From assembly GCF_000304315.1 (NCBI RefSeq), contig NC_018485.1, forward strand, positions 1,644,501-1,708,500: DNA of 64,000 nt, written 5' to 3'. Shown piece by piece: positions 57,901 through 64,000 of this stretch. The translations under genes and the position numbers were made by a program. This DNA comes from Methylocystis sp. SC2 (GTDB taxonomy: Bacteria > Pseudomonadota > Alphaproteobacteria > Rhizobiales > Beijerinckiaceae). Within the stretch, counting starts at the first letter, position 1. Every line of letters begins with the position of its first letter. A model generated the notes under the pieces. It searched no databases and was not told the DNA's origin. It worked only from the letters and a program-made list of their open reading frames with translations.

Positions 57901-58130
57901 CCGCGCGTGGGTCGGGCAATGACAGTCGCGGGAGAGAGTCCGCACCCGTCTATGTGAACATCCAAAACGCCCCAGCCGGCGCCCGCGTGCGCGAATCGAC
58001 GGACCAAAAAGGCGGCAAGCGCATCGATATTTCGTTCCCGGAGATGGTCGCGCGCTCCATCGGAGATCCTCGTGTCATGGAAGCTCTGCGCGCGGCCAAT
58101 GGCGGCGCCGGCATCGCGCGGAAGTGGTAA
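54990..58130 (+). CDS. Tail tape measure protein with lytic-transglycosylase-like domain
   Basis: The 1046-residue protein has a helical N-terminal half (Ala-rich coiled coil), membrane-like segments (LRLVLNPVTAIAAAAGTAAL) near 215-240 and a Gly-rich C-terminus. Residues about 595-710 resemble SLT/muramidase domains (DFIRSEAARIGIDPNVALRV, then SFSAFQLHRGG, FFRQTGLDPSNPANERAAIT). It sets tail length by its own length (about 0.15 nm per residue by the usual rule) and the lytic part probably opens the cell wall during DNA injection. Confidence 0.92.
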   Translation: MAVTMEVIRTLTTRARTEGVDAARRELESFAKAQDGVSKSNDNAARSVLSAAKSFDALERSVDPVAKANARLSVEQAKVQRALNEGSVSAERAAKVLNLLGARHEAAIAATQRHAGATSDFTARLSEWSRQTNSVAARMSQTTQATNDNVKAVGLARHEWTNFGRQVQDVVTMGLGGASPLQIASTQGAQFFDIFTSSSAGASAALKDVGGVALRLVLNPVTAIAAAAGTAALAMFRWKEQTDALTFSLNGLGRQSGMTVSQVNRIAEAGAAGAGISNASARGLAGQFLSAGVPGGSLQGAISAARGLSRGLGVDLDDAGKELAAALAEPVKGADDLARKYGIVSFAEREHIKQLSAVGDRAGASAKLLAVLGDRISQMQDPTTAWGRLLDGIGKRMSDRLDKLGQEIEGPKTFKQVFDPLRQAAENEKRAQQDIAAARGQELGRLREDSAFAVREIQARTFAEREAVATERARTQVMRETHDAVKASIAAESERAKLMAESARKVDDLARTSADSLRLSKMMPFDRRMAEIDIAERDFRRENLPSAATPMAAEFNTAGSAAKNLAAALNSAASLISHEGGRRIIGISRSGSPDDPRGLSDFIRSEAARIGIDPNVALRVARSEGLKDFTGDSGSSFSAFQLHRGGIAKGGNAVSGLGDDFFRQTGLDPSNPANERAAITYALEAAKRMGWTPFHGAARAGIGRFEGIGANDNTGLSARAAGAFNDQREAARFEAMVKPLQDANREIERQRAALQSQESALGRATAEVAKASKEQELLNQMQAQGVPLTDQLRASIGATAENYGRLAAETEAFADKQRLIVGLMDTVRSGASEGLGGVASALLRGADAGKELENSLQRIADRLAQLAIDRSIESIFGKTGSASGGILGGLVGSLFGGGGKGTGYFSAPLFPSLDIGGVVGAPGGKHVAAPMSAFIGAPHFAAGGAVPVIAHAGEVILNAAQQRSVAAALTAARGSGNDSRGRESAPVYVNIQNAPAGARVRESTDQKGGKRIDISFPEMVARSIGDPRVMEALRAANGGAGIARKW

Positions 58131-58565
58131 ATGGCGATACCAGACTGGCCGTCTGATCTGCCGCAACGCGTCCTGCGCGATCCGTTTCGGGATCAAGGGC
58201 CGCAAAACCGCATCTTCAACAGGATGGACAATGGGGGCGAGCGTGTCCGGCTCGGGCTCAAGCGCGCGATCAGGAACGTCAATTGCGTGTTCCTGATGCG
58301 GGAAGATCAAGTATTTCGCTTCGAACGCTTCTATAAGGAAGAGATCGGCGAGGGCGTCCGCCAGTTTTCGATCCCGGACCAACGCAGAGACGGACGCCAG
58401 ATTCTGCTCAGCGACGGAACGGTGTGGACCGATGACGACGGCGTGCCGATCACCGTCGTCGCCAACTGGCGCGCAAGAATATCCGAGGAAGGATATGAAA
58501 TCGTTCCTTTCGGTCTCGACTTTACGGTGAACTTCACGTTGAACGTCCTGGAGGTGTCGCTGTGA
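58131..58565 (+). CDS. Distal tail protein-like
   Basis: The 144-residue protein (IPDWPSDLPQRVLRDPFRDQ, then MREDQVFRFERFYKEEIGEG) starts 1 bp after the tape measure stop. Size and position fit the small distal tail proteins preceding DUF1833 in this phage type. The exact family is uncertain. Confidence 0.6.
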   Translation: MAIPDWPSDLPQRVLRDPFRDQGPQNRIFNRMDNGGERVRLGLKRAIRNVNCVFLMREDQVFRFERFYKEEIGEGVRQFSIPDQRRDGRQILLSDGTVWTDDDGVPITVVANWRARISEEGYEIVPFGLDFTVNFTLNVLEVSL

Positions 58566-59062
58566 CGCGGCCGGATCGAGACACGCGCGCCACGCTCTAC
58601 GCGCAGGAAAGCGACAAGAAACACGTTCATCTGATCACGATCGCCCATGCCGATCTCGACGCGCCGATTCGCGTCGCTACCGGCAACGCCGATCTTCTTT
58701 CGGAAGATCCCGAGATGTTCGGGACGATCTCGAACGGCGCCGCCTATCAATATATCGCGATGTCGCTGAAGCTCCCCGATGTCCGGCAAAGATCGCTGCC
58801 GATCGGGTCGATGACGATCGCCAACGGAACCGGCGTCATCGCGCTGTTGCGCTCCTTCGTCGCGCCGCCGGCGATTGTCGATATCGCGACGGTGTTCGCC
58901 GATGCGCCGGACGTCGAGTTTCAGCGGTGGGAAGGCTTCACGCTGCGCGAATTCACCTCGGACTTTCAAAGCGTCACCTTCGATCTGCGCTACGACCAGC
59001 TGTTCAATGAGCCCTACGGGCTCATCATGAGCTACCCGCGCCTGCCGTCTATCCACTACTGA
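58562..59062 (+). CDS. DUF1833 tail protein
   Basis: The 166-residue protein contains HVHLITIAHADLDAPIRVAT, YQYIAMSLKLPDVRQRSLPI and EGFTLREFTSDFQSVTFDLR, typical of DUF1833 phage tail proteins. It starts in a GTGA junction and lies between tape measure and tip genes. Confidence 0.82.
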   Translation: MTRPDRDTRATLYAQESDKKHVHLITIAHADLDAPIRVATGNADLLSEDPEMFGTISNGAAYQYIAMSLKLPDVRQRSLPIGSMTIANGTGVIALLRSFVAPPAIVDIATVFADAPDVEFQRWEGFTLREFTSDFQSVTFDLRYDQLFNEPYGLIMSYPRLPSIHY

Positions 59063-59064
59063 GC

Positions 59065-59259
59065 GTGTCCATGAGCCATCGCATTTGCGAATATGTTCGG
59101 CGCGATGAGCGCGCGGCCTTCGAAGCGCTCGGCTGGACGTTCAAGCTCGATCTCGGTCTGCCGGACGGTTTCGATTCCGTGCTGATGGAATGGGACGGCG
59201 CGACTCCGCCGGCCTATCCCGTGCAAGGCCCCGCGCAGGAAGGCGGAGAAGGCGCGTGA
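59065..59259 (+). CDS. Small tail-region protein
   Basis: This encodes 64 residues from a GTG (ATG at 59071 alternative). The protein begins SHRICEYVRRDERAAFEALG and ends in a short acidic tail. No family is recognised. It overlaps the next start. Confidence 0.5.
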   Translation: MSMSHRICEYVRRDERAAFEALGWTFKLDLGLPDGFDSVLMEWDGATPPAYPVQGPAQEGGEGA

Positions 59260-59579
59260 CCGAGAAAGCAGGAATGCGCAGGTTCAGAGAGCATCGCGGA
59301 AGTCTCGACGAAGCGCTCGAAACGACTTTCGCCTTCAAGACCATCGCGGGTCTGGAGGCGCATATACGCCGTCTCGGCGCGCATAATCACGAGCCCATCG
59401 TGACGATTGCAGTCGAGTTTTACGGTCGACCCGGCGGATCCGGCGACGATGCCAGGATCGGCTGGAAAAACGTCCATCTCGTATATGTCAACGGCGTTCC
59501 GTTTGGCTGGATGGAAGGGCCATGGACCGACGCGTGGACGCCGTGCGTCGACGTCGCGGGCCGCCAGGACATGGCATAG
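59256..59579 (+). CDS. Phage hypothetical protein
   Basis: This encodes 107 residues from a GTG in a GTGA junction (ATG at 59274 possible). It contains EALETTFAFKTIAGLEAHIR and a Trp-rich C-terminal part (PFGWMEGPWTDAWTPCVDV). No family is recognised; location suggests a tail or late function. Confidence 0.55.
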   Translation: MTEKAGMRRFREHRGSLDEALETTFAFKTIAGLEAHIRRLGAHNHEPIVTIAVEFYGRPGGSGDDARIGWKNVHLVYVNGVPFGWMEGPWTDAWTPCVDVAGRQDMA

Positions 59580-59582
59580 CGC

Positions 59583-59990
59583 ATGTCGCATTGGTCCACC
59601 GCCTACATCGGCCTGCCGTTCGCGCATGGCGGGCGCACGCGCGACGGGCTCGATTGCTGGGGGCTGGTCCGCCTCGTCTATGCCGATCAGCTCGGCATAG
59701 AGCTCGACCCGCTCGACGGCTACGCGACGCGGCTTGAACGGCTGCGCATCGCCGGCATGCTTTCCGAACAGGCGGCGCAGGGGCCGTGGCGGCGTCTCGC
59801 CGGCGAGAAGATCAAACCTTTCGACGTGGTCTCTTTCACCATCGCCGGCGCCGCCTCTCATGTCGGCGTCGTCGTCGATTGGCGCGACATGCTGCATGTC
59901 ACCGAGGGCGAGACGTCAGGGCTCGCCCCGCATTCCGAGGGACAATGGGCGCGACGACTGATTGCGGCTTACCGGCACGTCGACCGTTAA
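59583..59990 (+). CDS. NlpC/P60-type tail peptidase
   Basis: The 135-residue protein has catalytic Cys25 in GLDCWGLVRLVY, His93 in ASHVGVVVD and a third polar position His105. In siphophages this enzyme belongs to the tail tip and cleaves peptidoglycan peptides during entry. It lies right before the tip protein J-like gene and overlaps it by 46 bp. Confidence 0.88.
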   Translation: MSHWSTAYIGLPFAHGGRTRDGLDCWGLVRLVYADQLGIELDPLDGYATRLERLRIAGMLSEQAAQGPWRRLAGEKIKPFDVVSFTIAGAASHVGVVVDWRDMLHVTEGETSGLAPHSEGQWARRLIAAYRHVDR

Positions 59991-62797
59991 ACGCGCCGGC
60001 GCCGCCGCTGCACGGCGAGCTGCTCGATCCGGAAGACGGCGCGCGCATCATCGTCGCGGATTATTTCCGCTCGGCGCGCCGCGAGTTCCGCGCCCCGGCC
60101 GGGGCGACCATCGCCGAAATCGTCGCGCATGCGCTGCCTGGCGCGAATGAATCGATCTGGCCCTATCTCGCGGTCTATTACGATCTCGACTCCGCGGCGC
60201 TCGATCGCAAGTTCTGGCGGCTCTATCGGCCTAAGCCCAACGCGACCTTGCTTATCGCCATGGCGCCGGGCCGGGGCGGCGTGCTGCGGTCCGTGCTGGC
60301 GATTGGCGTCGCCGCCCTCGCCATCGCCGCGCAGCAATATTGGGCCGTGTCTTTGGCGCCCGCCTTCGGGCTTGGCGCGGCCGCGACGACGGTCGGCTCC
60401 GGCATCATCACCGCCGGCGTCACGATCGGCGGCCTGGCGCTTGTCAATGCGCTTGTGCCGCTGAAACGCGAATCGCAAACCCTCGGCCTGCCGTCCAGCC
60501 CGACCTATGCGACGTCGGGCTTCTCCAACGCCATCAATCCAAACGGCGTCTTTCCAAACCCTCTCGGGCGCGGGCGCGTCGCGCTGCCCTATATCGTCCG
60601 CCCCTATTTCTATGCCGCCAACGGCCAGAACTATGTCGCCGGGATTGTCGGCTGCCAGGGCCCGGTCGAAATCTCGAACATCAGAATCGGCGACACGCCG
60701 ATCGAGCGGTTCCGCGACATCCAATATGAGGTCCGGCAAGGCCTGCCGGATGACGAACCGTTCACCATCGTCACCGAAAATCTCGCCGAGGAACGGCGCG
60801 AGCCGATGGGTCTGCGCCGCGCCGACACCGCCACGCATGGCCCGCCGTGGCGATTTACGGCGCGGGACTGCACGAGAGTCGAACTGGACGTCACCGCCAA
60901 CGGCGGCCTTTTCGTGATGGTGACGACGACGTTCGGGTCGACGACAAGCACGAACCCGTTCCCCGTCACCGTTCCGCATGTCATTCGCTACCGCAAAGCC
61001 GGAACGACGCCTTGGACGGAAGTTGGATGGGACGTCGGCGGCTATTCCAGGCGCGAAATCACCTTCACGCGGTCGATCGATCTGCCGACTCGCGATGTTT
61101 ACGAATTTCAGCTTGAGCGTCTTCTTGGCGACGTCGACGACCTCAACGCCTGGAACCAAAACCAGCAGTGGCAGACCGAATGCGTGTGGACGGCGATGCG
61201 CTGCTGGCGCCCGGAATATCCGATCAACATGCCGGTTCCGGTGGCGGGCATCGCCTTCAGGCTGCGCGCGACGGATCAGCTCAACGGCGCGCTGCGCGAC
61301 TTGAATTGCGAGGTCGCGACGATCGGCTTGGACTATGATGCGGAAACCGAAACATGGGTCGAACGGGCGATCGACAGCCCGGCGTCGCTCTATCGCCATG
61401 TGCTGCAAAGCGCCGCCAATCCGCGCCCGCTCGCGGATGCGAAGATCAATCTGGCGCAGCTCGAAAACGAGACGCATCCCTTCTGTCTTGAGAACGACAT
61501 CAGCTATTTTCGCTTCATCGATTATCCGACGACGACATGGGAGGTGCTTCAGGACGTCTGCGCCGCAATGTTCTCGATTCCCTTTTTCGACGGGGCGAAA
61601 TGGGGCGTCGTCACCGACTGGCGCAAGGATAAGGTCGTCGGCATGGTCAGTTCGGCCAACGCGTGGAACGTGTCGATGCAGAAACGGTTCATCGACGCGC
61701 TCGACGGCGTCGTCGTCAAATTTTACGACGAAGAAAATGATTTTAAGGAAGCCAATCGCATCGTGCCCTGGCCGGAATTTGCCGGCGACGTGATCCGAAC
61801 CGAACAGATCGAACCCGCCGGCGTCGTCGATGCGCGTCTGGCCTATTGGCACGGTCGCAAGCGCGAATATGAAGCGCTTCTGCGGCCCGAAACCATCTCT
61901 TTCGACATGGACGTCGAGCACATCACCTTCCAGATCGGCGACCGCCTGTCGGCGTCGTTCGACATGCTGACCAGCGAACAGGCGTCGGGAACCGTGCTGC
62001 ATGTTTCGGGGTCGATCGTGCAGCTCGATATCGCGGTCGAGATGATCGAGGGCCAATCCTATGTGCTGCGGCTGCGCAAGCTCGCCGAAACCGAGGACGA
62101 AGACACCGATCGCGTCATTGACCGCACCGTGACGACGGTTCCGGGACGAACCTCAGCGCTGTTTTTGACCGGGACCGGCGAAGCGCCGGCCGAAGGCGAT
62201 CTCTTCCAATTCGGGCCGTCGATGCATTTTGCGGAAGACGTCATCCCGATCGGCAAGGAGCCGGCCGAAGGCCTGACGTGCAAAATCCATGTCGTGCCCT
62301 ATGCCGGCGCCATGTTCGATCTGATCGAAGACGAAGAAATTCCAATATGGACGCCGCGCGTCGGAGATATTTACGACCCGACGATCGTCGCGCCGCCGGT
62401 TCCCGTTCTCGGGGTGATCATTTCCTATGTGGTCGAGGCGACGCTGGTGTTCGTGCCTGTCGAGACGGGCGCGGGCGGCGGCGAAACGACGGCGTTCGAA
62501 ATTCAGCATCGTCTGGTCGGCGCGGGGTCTTGGACGACCGAGACCATTCCCGCCGGCTCCGGGGGCTTGGAAATTTCCGGCTATGCGCTTTACGACAGCG
62601 TCGAAATTCGCGCCCGCGCGGTCGGCGTCGGCGGATCGCCGCTTTACAGCGCCTATACGGCGACGGCGCTGCATGTCGTCTCCATCAACACGACATCGGA
62701 TTTCGGCTCGATCGAAGACGCCGCCGATGTCCTGGTCGATTTCGGCTCGATCGCTTCGGACGAGGATCAAACCAATGATTGGGGCGTGATGGCATGA
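59945..62797 (+). CDS. Tail tip/host-specificity protein (J-like)
   Basis: This encodes 950 residues from the ATG at 59945, the only suitable start near the tip of the frame. Two hydrophobic Ala/Gly segments near 100-175 (LAIGVAALAIAAQQYW; GSGIITAGVTIGGLALVNAL) are typical of J-type proteins. The long beta-rich body contains the family section NGVFPNPLGRGRVALPYIVR and EISNIRIGDTPIERF. The C-terminal part with an Fn3-like stretch (about 800-920) would point toward the receptor and vary among phages. Confidence 0.85.
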   Translation: MGATTDCGLPARRPLNAPAPPLHGELLDPEDGARIIVADYFRSARREFRAPAGATIAEIVAHALPGANESIWPYLAVYYDLDSAALDRKFWRLYRPKPNATLLIAMAPGRGGVLRSVLAIGVAALAIAAQQYWAVSLAPAFGLGAAATTVGSGIITAGVTIGGLALVNALVPLKRESQTLGLPSSPTYATSGFSNAINPNGVFPNPLGRGRVALPYIVRPYFYAANGQNYVAGIVGCQGPVEISNIRIGDTPIERFRDIQYEVRQGLPDDEPFTIVTENLAEERREPMGLRRADTATHGPPWRFTARDCTRVELDVTANGGLFVMVTTTFGSTTSTNPFPVTVPHVIRYRKAGTTPWTEVGWDVGGYSRREITFTRSIDLPTRDVYEFQLERLLGDVDDLNAWNQNQQWQTECVWTAMRCWRPEYPINMPVPVAGIAFRLRATDQLNGALRDLNCEVATIGLDYDAETETWVERAIDSPASLYRHVLQSAANPRPLADAKINLAQLENETHPFCLENDISYFRFIDYPTTTWEVLQDVCAAMFSIPFFDGAKWGVVTDWRKDKVVGMVSSANAWNVSMQKRFIDALDGVVVKFYDEENDFKEANRIVPWPEFAGDVIRTEQIEPAGVVDARLAYWHGRKREYEALLRPETISFDMDVEHITFQIGDRLSASFDMLTSEQASGTVLHVSGSIVQLDIAVEMIEGQSYVLRLRKLAETEDEDTDRVIDRTVTTVPGRTSALFLTGTGEAPAEGDLFQFGPSMHFAEDVIPIGKEPAEGLTCKIHVVPYAGAMFDLIEDEEIPIWTPRVGDIYDPTIVAPPVPVLGVIISYVVEATLVFVPVETGAGGGETTAFEIQHRLVGAGSWTTETIPAGSGGLEISGYALYDSVEIRARAVGVGGSPLYSAYTATALHVVSINTTSDFGSIEDAADVLVDFGSIASDEDQTNDWGVMA

Positions 62798-63198
62798 CGA
62801 CGCAGGTCCAGAGGCGCCGCGGCACGGCGGCGCAGCACGCTTCATTCACCGGCGCGATCGGCGAGCTCACCGTCGACACGACGAACAAGCGCGTCGTCGT
62901 GCATGACGGGTCGACGGCCGGGGGATTTCCGGCGGCGAAGCTTTCGGAAGCCGTTCTGAAGGCCGATACGAGTTATTCCATTTCAGGAAATCAGGTCGTC
63001 GGCCCCCGGATCACGGGATGGGGCGCGCCGTCAGGGACGTTGGACCGAACGGCATGGACGTCCTATGCCGGACAAACCGTCAGCGTGGGCTATGTGCAGG
63101 CGGAGGCGCAGGCGACCGACGATGCGGTCAAGAAAGTTTCGCAAGAATTAGCCGCGCTAATCACCGATCTCCGAACGCACGGATTGATCGGAACCTGA
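62794..63198 (+). CDS. Tail fibre/tropism-determinant N-terminal-like protein
   Basis: This encodes 134 residues from the ATG at 62794 (ATGA junction). QVQRRRGTAAQHASFTGAIG followed by ELTVDTTNKRVVVHDGSTAG is the hallmark N-terminus of phage fibre proteins related to major tropism determinant or hyaluronidase-type fibres. The C-terminus is a helical stretch. It may trimerise as a base for the next fibre. Confidence 0.8.
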   Translation: MTTQVQRRRGTAAQHASFTGAIGELTVDTTNKRVVVHDGSTAGGFPAAKLSEAVLKADTSYSISGNQVVGPRITGWGAPSGTLDRTAWTSYAGQTVSVGYVQAEAQATDDAVKKVSQELAALITDLRTHGLIGT

Positions 63199-63317
63199 TT
63201 TCTCACAGGGCTCATTGAAAGTCCGCGTCGCCTAGGCGGCCACCCTCAACAAACTCTTGGACCATTCACGCCGCTGCGCATCCGCGCGGCGCGACGACTC
63301 GCATCTGAGGACGACAC

Positions 63318-64000
63318 ATGGGCACATCGCCAAATTTCCCGCAGGTGGCCTTTCTTGATCGGTTTATTGGCAATTACGATCCCGGCACGGGCCTGGAAGG
63401 CCCAGTGCAAGCTTCGAAGGAAAGCATCGCTGCGCAGATCGAAACGATCAACGGGCTCACCTCCGGCGTCATTTCCATCGTCGACAAGGATCTGACGGCG
63501 CCGCCTGTCTCACCGGCGATCGGCGCGCGCTACATCGTCGCCGCGACTGCGACGGGCGCCTGGGCGACGCACGAAGAAGACATCGCCCAATATAGCGCGC
63601 TCGGCTGGACGTTCACCGACCCAACCGGCGCGACCGTCTATGTCGAGGACGAGGCGGCGATCTACCACTATCTCGCCGGGACGTGGACGAAACAGGCGTC
63701 CGACGCGGCCGCGGCCGCCGCGGCCGCCTCGGCGGCGGCCGCTCTTGTCAGCGAAAATAATGCCGCGGCCTCCGAAGCAAACGCCGATGACGCCGAGGCG
63801 GGCGCGATCGCCGCCCGGCTGGCAGCCGAGTCGGCGCGCGATACGGCGCTCGTCAATGCGAATATCTACACCAGCACGGGGGCGGGCATCTCCGCCACGA
63901 CGAATGGTCAGCAATTCGGCGTCGTCGACGGCGAATTCATCCAGCGCTACGTGAACAACAGCGGCGTCGCCGATCCGGTCCCTGGGGCGAAAATTCCGAC
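63318..64000 (+). CDS. Tail fibre protein with DUF2793-like domain (3' end beyond window)
   Basis: The frame opens at the ATG at 63318 and is unbroken to the window end (227 codons visible). Residues about 60-115 (SPAIGARYIVAATATGAW, IAQYSALGWTFTDP, EAAIYHYLAGTWT) match DUF2793 tail proteins. An Ala/Ser-rich coiled coil (AAAAAAASAAAALVSENNAA) follows, as in trimeric fibres. A 119-bp gap with a small inverted repeat (GCCTAGGC) precedes it. Confidence 0.75.
   Translation, partial: MGTSPNFPQVAFLDRFIGNYDPGTGLEGPVQASKESIAAQIETINGLTSGVISIVDKDLTAPPVSPAIGARYIVAATATGAWATHEEDIAQYSALGWTFTDPTGATVYVEDEAAIYHYLAGTWTKQASDAAAAAAAASAAAALVSENNAAASEANADDAEAGAIAARLAAESARDTALVNANIYTSTGAGISATTNGQQFGVVDGEFIQRYVNNSGVADPVPGAKIP

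Noticed and set aside
59987..62056. 689-codon minus-strand frame over the tip protein gene
   Set aside because: Antisense shadow of the J-like gene; Arg/Asp-rich composition typical of reversed GC-rich coding DNA.

Overview
The window is about 63% GC and looks like an alphaproteobacterial chromosome, most likely a methanotroph or relative in Rhizobiales (Methylocystis/Methylosinus-like). The genus is an inference from the Omp25/31-OprB fused porin and the rhizobial-type small proteins. Phage genes resembling GcrA, GapR (DUF2312) and a DnaA domain, which are lineage-typical, support an alphaproteobacterial host.

Chromosomal flank (1-7.57 kb): the 3' part of an outer-membrane porin; a glutathione peroxidase with a coupled small protein; a sigma-54-dependent response regulator; rdgB; an acetaldehyde-type aldehyde dehydrogenase with its usual DUF779 partner, separated by a REP-like inverted doublet; and tRNA-Tyr(GTA).

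From the tRNA-Tyr 3' end to the window end (7.6-64 kb, not finished) lies a large siphovirus-type prophage. Its left arm (7.6-21.8 kb, minus strand) is a train of about 28 small, mostly overlapping genes (ATGA, GTGA or TGATG junctions). They include integrase, an excisionase-HTH/GIY-YIG fusion, DUF4326, a papain-like protein, DUF5131, a J-domain protein, a DnaQ-like exonuclease, a ParB-like protein, a shortened DnaN-like clamp, HNH and a DUF7666 protein with 27-bp repeats. A leftward promoter at 21.88-21.91 kb carries GTTG-N8-CAAC operators.

The immunity/moron region (21.9-26.6 kb) holds a membrane protein, hicAB, a lipoprotein, a BRCT protein that appears co-transcribed with a CI/LexA-like repressor, the same operator type, and a divergent Cro-like gene. 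Both divergent genes look leaderless.

The rightward early/middle region (26.6-38.7 kb) has a cluster that mimics host cell-cycle proteins (frameshifted GapR, an RNR-tail-like protein, GcrA-like, DnaA domain IV-like), an HD hydrolase, a ParB-MT-A70 methylase fusion, an SNF2 helicase, a replication initiator with iterons and an AT-rich block inside its own gene (lambda O style), and a NusG-like factor followed by a structured 360-bp gap.

The late region (39-64 kb) follows HK97 order: HNH, TerS, TerL, portal, S49 protease, capsid, connectors, tail tube, tail chaperones with a textbook -1 frameshift site, tape measure with a lytic domain, DUF1833, NlpC/P60, J-like tip protein and tail fibre. It is interrupted at 48.5-51.9 kb by a strange cassette: a Tat-signal protein with a TerS-like motif, an Xre regulator, two unknown proteins, a shortened terminase-like protein lacking both ATPase signatures, and intergenic spacers made of degenerate 5-bp-period repeats. 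This cassette is the best candidate here for something undescribed. No lysis genes or right attachment site are seen, so both probably lie beyond the window.
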